The notes beneath the pieces are model-generated. The model ran no database searches, was not told the origin of the DNA, and saw only the letters and a list, made by a program, of their open reading frames with translations. This document shows, piece after piece, positions 10,600 through 21,680 of a DNA stretch of 64,000 nucleotides (position 1 is the first letter of the stretch; each line of letters begins with the position of its first letter). The position numbers and the translations under genes are program-made. Source of the stretch: Timema cristinae (Eukaryota; Arthropoda; Insecta; Phasmatodea; Timematidae); assembly GCA_039000515.1 (NCBI GenBank), contig JBCFYV010000001.1:63340621-63404620 (forward strand), written 5' to 3'.

Positions 10600-13380
10600 C
10601 ACACACTTCGTGTACGGCTTCAACGGTGTAGCCTTTCTCAACGGCTTTCCGGATCTTGTCAATCACCCAGACGCCTGTCAACCAGCGATCTTTTTGTCAT
10701 TTTAATGACATGCACCTTGGTTTTCCTCCTCCCCGAATTTCCTGCACAAGATGAAGATTAACTTGTCGTGCGTCCGTGTAGTCAATACGGGCATGAATAA
10801 ATCCCACGGAGGCATCACGGTAACTTTGTCTATGCCTTCTACTTGATCTATAGACGGGCAATTTGGTTCCAAGTGAATTTTGGGGAGGCAAATGGGATTT
10901 TTTTTTGTACTTGCAAACGCAAGGATACAATGAACACACATCCAAGTACTTGATCATCTCTCCAAAAGAAAGGTCTGTTTCGTGGAATGACATGATACAG
11001 TTTGTACAACCGCTAAATATGCGTCCCTGGGACTGAGGGGTTCCTCACTGTACACCTCGTGTTGGAGTACAAACTGTTTCAAGTCTTTGTCTGCTTTTTT
11101 CATCACATAAACGTACATTCCCACATCTCTACGACCGTGTATCTGGCATTCTTAAACTTTTCCACGCAAGCCATGGTCGCTTCATTACGCGTCTCCATGG
11201 TCTCGTGGTGACTGTTTTTGATAAGGGTTGTCATGTCAGGATAAAAGAGAGGGCACCTGTGTCAATAACAGCCCCAGAACTGGATGACGGTGGTGGTATC
11301 TCCAGCTTTAACAACGCCATCTACACGTCAACCTAACACATATTCCTCATGGCCGTTAACCGCATCAAGGATAGAGACACGGCGTCAGTGATCCTCCCAG
11401 CAGAGCCATTGTACGTTGAAGTGCAACTGTTGGTCTGCACACCGGTAGCCACAGTTAGGGATGATACCGATTGTATTCTCCTTAAGATGACTTCGGTGGT
11501 AAACCAACATGACTGCTCCTGCGATCATACACGACTATCTGAAAGGCTCCACCTTTGCTTTTTCAATTAGCATATTTCTAAACTTTAGGTGGGCCTTCTG
11601 TAGGATCTATACATCTTTCACGCAATACATCTCTAACTCGCGGTTAAAATCACAGACGTAATTTTCTTGGACGAACGCGTCATACCACTTATCAAAGTTC
11701 TCCTTTCTCTCAACCGACATCTCACCAATTCCGTAGTCTTTCTTTGGCGGCAAGAGACCCTTATACCCCGCTTTTTCTTTTTTATTGAAAAAATTGGTGA
11801 AATATCCCTTGGCCAAGGACTCGTCCAAGCCGAATGTCTTCGGCATCTTGGACAACGACATTGAGAGAAAGTTCAACGAGTTAATAAAGTGGAGGGGGCT
11901 GTAACTTACGGACATGATTTTCCCACCGTTCATTATGAGCTCTAAAGTCCATTTTTTACTTCCATCATTTATTTTAAAATAAAATTTCCATCATAACCAT
12001 TATTATCCATCATAACCAGAATTATGGTATAGGAGGGTGATGTCCTTAAATTTGGTTGATTTAATTCGTTCTATAAATCCGATAAATTGGGCCATCACCC
12101 TTGAATATGCGAGTCCTTTTGCCCCCGCATTTGGTGCAATAATGGTCATTTACATCTATATTAATGCAGGCTTTGCAACACGTCTATACGACACAGAGGA
12201 TAGGCTCGTTCAAGTATGTTTTGACCACACCTTGAAGAAGCGTTTCTTGTCTGCATTAAAAATAATAAAATACAAATATGAAATTGTTCATTTCCAGTGT
12301 CGGCTTGAATGGTACCTGCTTCATATAGCAGAAATGACTAATAGTACGATATATATAACATACTCTACAAAAAGTCTCATAACACCCATGTGAATAAATT
12401 GATTTTTCCTAACTGAAACCATACCTCACAAACCTTTTTGAAATTACAGACTGACATGTGACCTCTGCAAAAACCAGGATGTTTATGCTTTTCAAAACAT
12501 GTCTGTATTTGTGACCCACCGCCTACAGTCTTTACAGGTCTCAGATCGACCTCCACTGCAAACCGCTTTAGCGTAGCATTTTATGAACGTGGATTCGCAT
12601 TTGTGCTCGTTCTTAGGATAAATCGGTGTACGAAACTCACGGCAAAAGTACGAGCCCTTAAATGTGTCTGTCAAAGATGTTATGGCATCAAAATGGTTTT
12701 GCTTACCGTCATGAAAATACAATTCATGGCATTCCTTAAAGGAATGTTTGGGGGAAGTATGCCCCTCATACAAGACCTGCCTCCCCCGACACTCCCTAAA
12801 CACTTTGATTTTGTATTCCGAGAGGTATGCTTGAAATTGTTTCAGTTCAATTATTCCACCACTACCCTTAACAAGATTCACACGGGCATTATGACATAGT
12901 TTCTCTGATTTGAGTTTTCGAATATGACAACCCATTTTGATTTGCTTAGTGGTGTTCACGTCCATGCCTCCTGGTTCTCTTGTTTTATCACATATAGCTT
13001 TGGCGACAACCAATGCACGAACAAGACAAATTGTATCGCCACCATTTTGACTCGTAATGATCCCTTTGTTTTTACGGCTATATGTGTTAGCAGCTTATCA
13101 CAACGACGTGCATTCCCACGAAGCTTTTTAAAATGGCGGAGTTTAACGTACAGTGGTGCCGTACTTAAGAACAAGCTATTACTTTGCAACACGCGACTTA
13201 CGTTATCGAGCATGGCTCAAGTGTCTAATTGATCCACCCTCCTAAAATAGACGAATACAGGTTTCAACGTTGAGTTCGTACTGTTCAAAAGTAAGGCGAC
13301 ATGATCATCATCGTTGACATGGTTCTGCAGCCTATTGAGCAATTTAGTAATTTGTTTTTCAACCCAGCCTTATGTGGCAC
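10600..13380 (-). pseudogene. Polinton/Maverick-type DNA polymerase B pseudogene, N-terminal two-thirds
   Basis: Reading leftward, the order of blocks matches protein-primed family B polymerases of Mavericks. First comes an N-terminal region with FRRVDQLD and RVLQSN (13.37-13.15 kb). Then come FKKLRGNARRC and ALVVAKAI-like segments (13.1-12.98 kb), and a QAYLSEYKI segment with a Cys/His-rich region (12.9-12.3 kb). The exonuclease-like region (12.3-11.6 kb) follows, then the motif-A block LDVCSLYPCVCKY (about 10.93 kb), and finally TGVWVIDKIRKAVEKGY (about 10.67 kb). Motifs B and C of the polymerase are absent, because the relic ends near 10.60 kb. Several stops and frameshifts break it. It is a non-functional integrated copy. 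The identification is motif-based. Confidence 0.75.
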
Positions 13381-13452
13381 GATCGCTTGCTGGAGCACCA
13401 GGATTTACGGATGTACGGTAATTTATCTACCAGTTTAAAAGAAATGCCTCAA

Positions 13453-13746
13453 TTATTTAATTCTCTCCTCGACGAATCGAATAGGAAGGCCTTGTGACAA
13501 AGCTCCACTGACCTTGTTTACCGGGACACTAATTCCCAATTGTGGCGCTAAAGATGTTCCCGCTGTCGCCACCGCCACGGGTTGCGGGGGTACCGTGACC
13601 CCGTCTGCCTCACCGCAGCTTGGGCTCGAACACCGTCTCCCTGGCTCGGTGGCTCTGCACCTACGGAGGGTTGAAAGAGTCACACAGCTGGTGGGGATGG
13701 GAGAATGGAACCAATATTTACACTCTCCATTTAAACTATAACACAA
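13453..13746 (-). other. Open frame of unknown identity upstream of the polymerase relic
   Basis: A 97-codon minus-strand frame has a fairly ordinary, Pro/Ser/Arg-rich composition just upstream of the polymerase N-terminus. It could be a further N-terminal extension or an unrelated relic. A SINE-head-like stretch (CTCGGTGGCTCTGCACC, about 13645) overlaps it, which argues against real coding. Confidence 0.15.
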
Positions 13747-13749
13747 AAG

Positions 13750-14645
13750 TACGTGTCAAAGTAAACACTTTAAATATAATGGTTCTAAACATATTTTCTG
13801 CAAGCTATCTAGTATTATTTTCTCTTTAAAATGATACCACAAAATGTATAATACTTTTCAATTTCAATCTACTTTCAATATTAATATAATATGTTACAAT
13901 TTTTCCTAAACATAATTTCTTTGACTGATACCAACATTCGCAAAGTGTGTGTAGTAAATACACTTGAACCCTGTAACATGTAGAAAATACAGTCCAGGGC
14001 ATTTAATATATCGCTATGAAAGGTTAACCTACACAATCAGCCCTAACAGGGAATTGAATTTGGGACCCATGGATTAACAAAACAAATATATAAGGTTTTT
14101 CTCTCTTTAATAATCGGCTAAAGCAACAATATAATTTCCCCACTTAATTATTATGCCAGTATATACTTAAAACAGATTGTAATACTAAATCTAAACTACC
14201 CCGTTTTAAAACCATATAATTGAGAAGCAAGGTACATATTTTTTTCCAGCTCTAAATTGAAATGCAATGCCAACTGTTATTTAGATAAGTAGCCAAGATT
14301 ACCTATAAAAAATTCTACTCTAAAGTGTCTTGCAATGCCCTCTGTTATTTCGATAAGTAACCAAGTTTACCACACCGCACTAATGATTGAAGAAATCTAG
14401 TTTTAAATAAGGTATCGGTGGAAAACATGTCTTAACACAAATTGGTAAAACTAGCAATTAATGTTATAAAGTAATTGTTAATGGTCAGTAATAAGTTTCA
14501 TATTAATATAAATAATCTTTTTTTAGAATTAAATAAAGCAATTTTTTCATTGAATATTATAATTTAATTTAAATCCGTTACTGTTTTCCAGCCTTAAGCT
14601 CGGGTCACTTTTTTATTCATAAAATGTGAATAATTTAAAGATTAG
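13750..14645. other. No gene recognised
   Basis: Strongly AT-rich sequence. A degraded tRNA-like fragment (AACAGGGAATTGAATTTGGG, about 14046) suggests another SINE scrap. Two near-copies of a block around TTATTTxGATAAGTAxCCAAG occur at about 14277 and 14343, 66 bp apart. Confidence 0.3.
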
Positions 14646-14654
14646 GACATCCAA

Positions 14655-14775
14655 AAATCCGGCCCGCTGTCTGTTAATTTATCAGACCAACATTTTAGCC
14701 GTGTCGGGAATTGAACCAGGGACCGATAGTTTAGTATACAGAAATGCTATCGAATATGCTAAGGTAGCGGTTGAA
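14655..14775 (-). mobile_element. tRNA-like SINE head, minus strand
   Basis: On the minus strand, CTACCTTAGCATATTCGATAG is followed by CTATACTAAACTATCGGTCC-like sequence and a B-box-like GGTTCAATTCCCG (about 14715). This is a tRNA-like arrangement with A- and B-box spacing. It differs from the SINE heads at 6.7 and 18.2 kb, so it is probably another subfamily. It was not called a functional tRNA because no clean acceptor stem was seen. Confidence 0.45.
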
Positions 14776-15094
14776 TTTGATCCAACACATTGCAAACACG
14801 GCTAAAGCAACAATTATAATTTTCGCTCTCTTTTCTTGATTATAAGAGCTAATATTCTCGAAATGGTCAGCTGGCAAAAGGTTTTGGTATGCCAGCGAAA
14901 CATTGAGGGTATGAGGGAAGAGATGACGTGGATCACTCTTGCTTAGTAAGCTGTCTATTTCCAACCTAATATCTATATTATAGTTACTTGTAGACGGCCT
15001 TAAAATATATAATGGCAAACTTACATATAAGCCAGTCTATCACGTTCAATTTACCTCAAACATCAGGGATCGACTCTGACAAGACGTGTATTAA

Positions 15095-15270
15095 TCACAA
15101 CTTGTGAATGTTGGGAATGCCAGGCCTCCACCGTGGGTCGAATTCCACGTTAAACTGGAGGTCCTCCATTTCAACTCCCAATCACCCTTATATTACAAAT
15201 TAGCGTAAGTGCGTATAACCCTAACAGGTAGTAAGACGTGGTGCTAATAATAATTATAATTAATATTATC
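15095..15270 (+). mobile_element. SINE 3' half
   Basis: GGAATGCCAGGCCTCCACCG, the GGTCCTCCATTTCAACTCCC body, the conserved GGTAGTAAGACGTGGTGC block and an (ATA)-rich tail match the 3' half of the SINE at 6731-7018. The tRNA head is missing or decayed. Confidence 0.7.
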
Positions 15271-15466
15271 AGGGATCGAATTTCCACTAGCGTTTGTAAG
15301 GTCCTGGGGGTTGAAGGCTGACGGTGGCGTGAGGACGGCGTCCCTCTGCAAAGCTACGACTGCTTCTAGAAGCGGCGAAGGTACAGAGCCCATCACTTCA
15401 CCGATTTCAAGAGACGACGCGCGCATACACGTCGTGTAACCTTGTCACAACGAAACATGGGATGAT

Positions 15467-16964
15467 TGTAACACTCACCTAATGCTGTCCCGGTTGACTC
15501 GCAATGGAACCGACTTCACAACACAAGACGCCACCTTCAACGCGCACTAAAACCGACTGAGCTGGCGCTCGCCGTGGGCGGGGCGGAGAGCCCCCCCCCC
15601 CCACCTTTCCCCTTCATCGGACGAATAGACAAGTGAACATCGCCGTGCGCTTTCAACGAGAACTTTGTGGATTATTATGGAACTTTCTACAGGATATGTT
15701 GTGCGTGTGGCTTGTAACTCCAGGGCTCTGTGGACGCTTCTAGATAATACCCCCCCTTATCCGTCCACTCTGAGAGCATATGATCACTTCAGGGTATAAA
15801 AGTGTTGTGGTGCGATGTGTTGGCACGCATTATACTCAGGGCTTTTAGGAGGTAAGAGTCTTACTTCATAAGTGGGCTCGTCATAATTAATCAAAATTCT
15901 CTTTAGCCTAAAATCTTATTTATATCTTCCAAATTCAAATGTTTCGGACTTCATATAAATTTGTAGCTATTTATTATTCTTTATTTATTTAACGAATAGT
16001 CGTGACTGCGGGGTATTGGTAGTCGTCTTCACGACTATGGCTATTAAAGGGGGAAGCCATCTGGTTCTCGTGTTTGTATTTCAGATCTCCGCTTCGCGGA
16101 ATATTCGCACTCGGGTGCAATTTGTTCTTAGAGGCCATATATAATAGGAGGTTATGTTTATGTTCTTTCTGCATAAACAAAAAGGTGGATAAATGTGGGG
16201 ACGCAGACCATCTAAGAAAAACACGGGTGTTTTTAGTAATGTTTAATGTTTATATACATGGGGTTGTTAGTTAGTCGGGATAATCCCCGTCTTTTTTATA
16301 TGTTTATATACCTAGGATTGTTAGTGGGTCAAGATAGTTTATTGTTACGTTACATATATCTATATTTGTGTTATTGGTTGTTAGGGAGATAATATATAGT
16401 TTATTGTTATGTTTGGCAATTATTAGTTTGTGGGTTCTAAATAGTGGGACCGCGGGCCACCTGATTCTTGAATCTCCCAACGGGGCCTAACTTATTACTT
16501 ACTTAAATAAGTGGAGTTATTATTGTTAGGTTTGCTAACTTTGTATTCACTTCGGTGATATTGGTAAGCCTCTCAGCCGTATTAGTTAACTATGGGGTGT
16601 TGAGTCTCTTTGGGCTATGCTAGAGCTTAGGCTAGGCTTGCGCTATTATTTGGGAATTGTAACGTTCAATGTGTGTAAGGAGACCAATTTATCAACAGAC
16701 CGGGGCCACCCGTTAACTGTGTCTTTTCTAGGGCGTTATTATAAGGCAGCTATTACCTTGTTATGGTTGTATCGCCCTTCTGGCCGTGACATGTGTTTGT
16801 ATGTCACTTCGCCCATCAGGCGCATACTGGCAGTTGGTATTTGTAATCTTTAATGTCCCGCTCCCCCATTGAGCTGTATTATGTTTGAATGAATAAAAAT
16901 TATAACTCTCTTGTTTCTACCTCTGTCCATTATTTGATTGGGATGGTGAAGGAGAGTAGTTACA
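15467..16964 (+). mobile_element. Candidate solo LTR (TGTAAC...GTTACA)
   Basis: The stretch is bounded by perfect 6-bp inverted ends, TGTAAC at 15467 and GTTACA ending at 16964, typical of Ty3/gypsy-type LTRs. It contains a GC-rich U3-like region with C-runs, a TATAAA box at 15795 (328 bp in) and AATAAA at about 16891, near the 3' end. The TATA offset resembles that of the 1.93-kb element at 39.9 kb (335 bp). No matching target-site duplication was found, so boundaries and nature are tentative. The open frames inside it are not recognisable. Confidence 0.4.
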
Positions 16965-16999
16965 GTCGCTAAGCTCTCTGCAGGCACCACGTGGTCCCT

Positions 17000-17685
17000 C
17001 AGGCCAGCATCCAGCCTATATGAATCCCAGTAGTCTGAAATTAATTAAATAAATATTAATTACTATCGTTAGAAATAAACACTTGCCAATCACGCTCAAA
17101 TCTATAGCAGGACGCTAATTGCCCATGGACCAGTTGCCATCTGCCAGGTAAAATCCATCCCCGCTAAAAAGCTCTAAAGGGTCCGAGCTACCCGGCGCTA
17201 CCGACGCTGCAGGTGGAGGGGTTGGTTTTTCTTGAAATTCTGGCAAAGGAACAACTACTGCTGTACACCAAAGACGTAATAAGCATAATAGTTATCCTTA
17301 AAACATACAAAACGTTTTAAAACATACCTGAATTTAGCCAATTTTTAAGCGTGTCAAAAATAATTATGATGTTTCCTATCCGCAGTTATTAGTTATAATG
17401 ACCGAATTTAATGATTTCAATGTATATCTATAGTCGCTTCAATGGGGTGTGCCGTATGTGAAGGTGGTGGCTTCTTATTGGTCAATATATTGTTTCCGCA
17501 TCGGTGATTGAACGCACCCAAGCTATTTAAAGCTATCTGGCATTTGCGCTAGCACTCCCGCTGAGTATGGACGTCTTTTTCCGGTGCTGTCTAGAAGGAT
17601 CCTCTACACCATAAAGGACCATCGGTCGTGTTTAGTTGTTTATGACGCGCAAATGTCGGTACACATCTCGCCCTGTGACATAAGG
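17000..17685. other. No gene recognised
   Basis: Mixed AT-rich sequence. No motif, repeat or open frame worth calling was seen. Confidence 0.25.
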
Positions 17686-17689
17686 AGGT

Positions 17690-17880
17690 AGAGGTTTAAG
17701 TCCCTCAGAGGGCAACAAATGCTAATTACTTCTTATTTCACCTGGTCAAAATCGGCTCCTATCTCACGCTTGCCTGAAGAGCTTAGTTCAAATCCCTGTC
17801 ATGCATGTGTATTGAGACCGATTTCCTCCCTCATCCTCCACGGCTTGTGCCCCTGACGGGTAATAAGACTCACTTCTAAA
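17690..17880 (+). mobile_element. SINE fragments
   Basis: Two B-box-like segments, AGGTTTAAGTCCC (about 17692) and AGTTCAAATCCC (about 17786), are followed by the family's 3' block CGGGTAATAAGACTCA (about 17858). This looks like one or two decayed, partly overlapping SINE copies. Confidence 0.4.
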
Positions 17881-18242
17881 TACCGATAATCTTAACTTGG
17901 TGGCTATTAGCATGGGAGTGAGGTGGATTGAATCCAGGGCAACCGTATCGCTCGGCCTTCACACAAATGCAGATACATTTTATATCTTCCTCAGCCCTGA
18001 TATTACTTATGAATTTATGTATGTATATATTATTTCGTCGATATATAGTTGCTAATATTAAATTCAAGTTACTCAATTCAATATTACCTATGAATTAACT
18101 TAAGGATTATATATAGTTGTGAACATTAAATTATCTTTTCTTTTGTTATTAGTGGCTCAAGGAATAAAACAGTTGGTTCCACTTTATCCTTTGTTGCAAT
18201 CTACCGTTATAATGCCTTTTATAAGAATTATTTTAAATTTGC

Positions 18243-18505
18243 ATCGATGGTTGCATGGTCTAAGGCGTCACTAGACGGCTGGTGATGAATGATCGACGTT
18301 TGAAGCAAATACGGGTACACATTCTACCTGGTCTAGAAAAATCTGGTCGACCTGAAAAATTGTGGGGGTGCAGGAAGTACGGCCGTTCTAACAGCAATTA
18401 GCTGTGCTAAAGATATCGAGGTTTGAATCCCGGTGTAAACTTCGAAGCCCGGATATCAAGTAAAACTAGTTGTCTCTAGGGACAAAATAAATGCTGATTA
18501 TTCAA
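18243..18505 (+). mobile_element. tRNA-derived SINE (same family as 9.6 kb)
   Basis: The head GCATCGATGGTTGCATGGTC and A-box TGGTCTAAGGCGTCAC are followed by AAAAATCTGGTCGACC, GTGCTAAAGATATCGAGG and GGTTTGAATCCCGG. It aligns through most of its length with the minus-strand copy at 9555-9865. Confidence 0.7.
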
Positions 18506-18599
18506 AAAACATTTTATTATGTAAAATATTAATACTACATATTATTTAATTAACTGCACCAGGTCTGCAATGCCATTTCGAGTTGAATAGAATTCAGAT

Positions 18600-18905
18600 T
18601 CATTCATAAGCATCAATTCGAAGTACAATATTTTTCCCAGGTTTCCTTCGAACTGTCCTCACTAGGAATGGATATGATAGCATTACTTCCAACACCAAGT
18701 GGGGATGTCACATCAGAAATCAATTTCACTCTCCTAGCTTCTTTTGACCTTTTTTCACAGTCTTCCTTTCTAGATAAATAAATGTTTGAGTGAGTACCAG
18801 CCAGCGGTTTCTCTTCCACCTTTTCGCCTTAATTTCTGCCTCCATTGTGTTCATCTGATCGATGATTTCTCGGAGCTCCTCCTCATCCTGGACGTTTTGT
18901 TATAA
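18600..18905 (-). pseudogene. Coding-like fragment of unknown protein, one frameshift
   Basis: Two minus-strand frames join end to end. The upstream one (about 18895-18805) reads as a charged helical segment containing ELREIIDQMNTMEAEIKAK. The downstream one (18819-18613) continues as polar, charged sequence ending EDSSKETWEKYCTSN at a stop. A shift of frame is needed at about 18810. Composition is more protein-like than the surrounding AT-rich DNA. I do not recognise the family. It may be a host exon, a processed pseudogene, or transposon-derived. Confidence 0.3.
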
Positions 18906-19027
18906 CTGCGGTGGCGTAGATGTACTGAGTTCAACTCTGGGATCGATAATGGAAATTGTTTTGAATGGCGATTGTTTGGTCCCTGAGAGAAGGGCTCTGT
19001 TTTTCATCCATGAAGCCAAAATGTTTT

Positions 19028-19110
19028 CTCTGAGACTGGTAGAGTGGTTGGCATATTAATTCAGAGGACCAGGGTTAAAATCTCTGTGCAGGTGTTATTT
19101 TATATGTTAG
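19028..19110 (+). mobile_element. SINE head fragment
   Basis: A-box-like TGGTAGAGTGGTTGGC (about 19038) and a degenerate B box GGGTTAAAATCTC (about 19073) are spaced as in a tRNA gene. The anticodon-arm region is not convincing for a true tRNA. No SINE tail was found. Confidence 0.4.
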
Positions 19111-19775
19111 GTCAAATCATTCATCAGTGTTTTACCTGGTTGTTAAAACATTTCTACGCTTTCAATATATTGAATGTAAGAATTTCAAATAAAATCACAA
19201 GAAGGTACACATGTTCTTTTTAATATGAATTCATAATATTAATATTTCATTGATATATATATAAATAATTAGTATTATTATTATTATAAATATTTAATTG
19301 TGTACACAACATATGAATGTCTGGTTACACTAAATTTCAGTCCCATACATTAATTCACCTTAACAATGTTACGCAAAAAGCATAAAATATCAAGTGTGAC
19401 CCTTTATAACTCGTGAGATGTAATTATTTAAATTCATTGAATCACAATTTATAGATTATAATTATACTTGTTCTTTATCTCCCAATTAGGTTTGCTCACT
19501 CTTGTCAGTTATTCCTCTCGTCTCCATCAACTGCCGAATGTTCGGCATTCCTTCCTTCCTTCCTTATATTTATACACGTTCTAGAACTGTGCAATAAACT
19601 TTTAATGGTCAAATTACCTTAAAGGTCCCGGGTTCGAATCTCATCATGACCTAAATGTGTATCTTAAGTGAAATTGTGGCTTTCCATTTCACAGTGATAA
19701 ACTAGTGGCTGGGGGAAGAGGGTCGAGGGATTCTGTATTGTATTTGTTCTATTTTTAAGCTGCCTTAGGAGTTGT
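19111..19775. other. No gene recognised
   Basis: AT-rich sequence. It contains a TTCC repeat at about 19548-19565, a small hairpin TGCCGAA-TG-TTCGGCA at 19530-19545 and a lone B-box-like GGGTTCGAATCTC at about 19630. Confidence 0.3.
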
Positions 19776-19779
19776 GTTC

Positions 19780-19996
19780 TTATACAGGGTGGGGCTGAAA
19801 CCATTAGGAGATTAGTAACTTGAAAATCAACACTCTTATTGAAAAGTAAATATTCACTAGCTAAATATAGGCAAACTACATACTACACTTTTTGGAAGAG
19901 ATGAACTCCACCGGACGTCAGGCAAACGTTGGCACGCGTTGTCCATCCCTCTCCTCAGCATAGATCATCTAGTTGTTTCCGTCACACCCTGTATAA
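19780..19996. mobile_element. MITE-like element with CAGGGTG termini
   Basis: TTATACAGGGTG (19780-19791) and its exact inverse CACCCTGTATAA (19985-19996) bound a 217-bp non-coding segment. The ends CAGGGTG...CACCCTG flanked by TATA on both sides fit a small DNA-transposon derivative using a TA or TATA target. The interior has no open frame of note. Confidence 0.55.
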
Positions 19997-19999
19997 TCA

Positions 20000-21135
20000 G
20001 TAGGTTCAGAAAATGCACTTTAAATGCTTCAAATACTGATAATTATAAATGTACCTCTATTTCATATAAGAAAATTAAAGGCATATACGAGTTATTTTAT
20101 CAGTAGCCAACTGCTTTAGAAAAATATAAAAGTTAAAGTTTTAAACCATTGCATAAGTCACTGCATACATTGATATTCCAGAAAATGTTCGATTCTGTCT
20201 GAACTCTGGAAACTTCCCCCTCCTCGGCTCTCTCCAGATAGTGAGGTCATGGCTATCTTGGGTAGTGTTCAAGTTAAGCTGATTGTTCACATTTTGAATT
20301 CAGATAAATTCAATATATCTACGTTTTAATTACACCAAAATCCCTAAATAATATTTAGGTGGTCAATATTAGATCTCATAACCACTTATCATTAATTAAA
20401 AACCTGTTTTAAACCTTATCCATTTTATTTCTATTCTGTTTGTTCCATCCATCTTGCTATCTGTCCGGGCTGTACAAATATTGGCAATCCCTTCACCAGC
20501 AAAACAGGCCAAATGAGACCGACGCTGATGCGGGCGGCTCTTTTTTACTAAATACAGTGAAACCTTCTATTTTAGAAGAAATATATTTTGTTTTAAAAAT
20601 ATTAATAAAAACTCCTAATATATTATTAATAAAATTATATAATTTTATAGATTGAGTTGAGTGAAAGTGATAATGCCTTTGTTCTTTGCAAGATATAAGC
20701 AGTAACAACCGGGATGGGATCAACACCAAATGTTTTTATCGTAATTTGCGTCCCTTCTCTAAACATCGGAGGTTTTTCTAAACTTGATTAGGCTGTTTGT
20801 TGGCCACACACATACACACGACCTCCATTGACGCTAAGCAGACGGGCCTCGCCCTCAAATCCTAACTCGACGCTTATACTTTTAATGAGGTGAAGGCAGA
20901 CGTTTGAAGAAAAACAACTTTGTGGAATTCTTTTTTTAGTTATATCATGAAGGACGTTATATCGGAGCATGTTGCAATTTCTGGCGTCAGAAACGTGCTC
21001 TTACTATGGACTACAATTTTATTTCTTTACTATAATCACAATGGATTCTTGAACTGTATCTAGATACAGCACACCTAATTGTGAAATATTGTATTATAGT
21101 AGTGAGACAAGCAATTATTATTAGTATTATCTGAT
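20000..21135. other. No gene recognised
   Basis: AT-rich sequence. Short frames on both strands at 20440-20970 show no recognisable domains. Confidence 0.25.
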
Positions 21136-21139
21136 ACCT

Positions 21140-21318
21140 GCCTCGGTTGTCGAATGGTCTAAGGCGTCATTCTTGCAATAAACTGCACAGCTCATAATGG
21201 CTGGATGTATTGATGGGAGTTTTCCGCCCTCCCTCCACACAAATGTGGGTAATCTTCTCAAAAATCCATCCTTCCTCATCCCTAGCACATTAAGCGTTAT
21301 TAGTACAGTTTAAAAGCT
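21140..21318 (+). mobile_element. tRNA-derived SINE
   Basis: The head CCTCGGTTGTCGAATGGTC, A-box TGGTCTAAGGCGTCATTC and body CACAAATGTGGGTAATC match the SINE copies at 3.1 and 5.0 kb. Its 3' end meets the LINE reverse-transcriptase relic at about 21315. Confidence 0.6.
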
Positions 21319-21655
21319 CAGAGATGCATTCACCCGTTTGTCGATGTCACCATCTATTACTCCATTATTGCTGAACTATCTGCCGCAAAACAAAATCATT
21401 CACTTATTCTAACAGTTTTCCATTTAAACCGAGTTGACAATCATTTCCTAATCCGTCCTTATCAAAAACGATCACCTTAATTTTGGAGACATTTCCAATA
21501 TGAAGATCCATTCTGTCTCTCACCATTCTCAAACGATTTAATTCATTCTGCAAGCCATTTTAATTCTCAGCCATTAATAAGTTATCATCTCCATATAACA
21601 TCACTCTCACATTAACACCGTCCATTTGTACGCCAACCGCGTCCTCACAAGCGTA
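21313..21655 (-). pseudogene. Non-LTR retrotransposon (LINE) reverse transcriptase fragment
   Basis: On the minus strand the frame reads DAVGVQMDGVNVRV, then the catalytic-site block MLYGDD (standard form YADD), NGLQNELNRLR, VSKIKVIVFDKDG and, after a frameshift, FSNNGVIDGDIDKRVNASL. This is the classical order of RT motif C and the downstream thumb region of insect-type LINEs. A stop interrupts the frame just after the MAEN segment. The N-terminal RT motifs should lie at higher coordinates, but the 48-bp minisatellite begins there instead. Confidence 0.75.
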
Positions 21656-21680
21656 AAGCGTGCGTTAGGGTGGAGTGAAT

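Noticed and set aside
14655..14775. Functional tRNA gene (also considered at 6731, 18243 and 19028)
   Set aside because: A- and B-box-like blocks are present, but acceptor stems do not close and most continue into SINE bodies and tails.
14731..15018. 95-codon minus-strand frame
   Set aside because: Part overlaps a SINE head, there is no recognisable domain, and AT-rich composition explains it.
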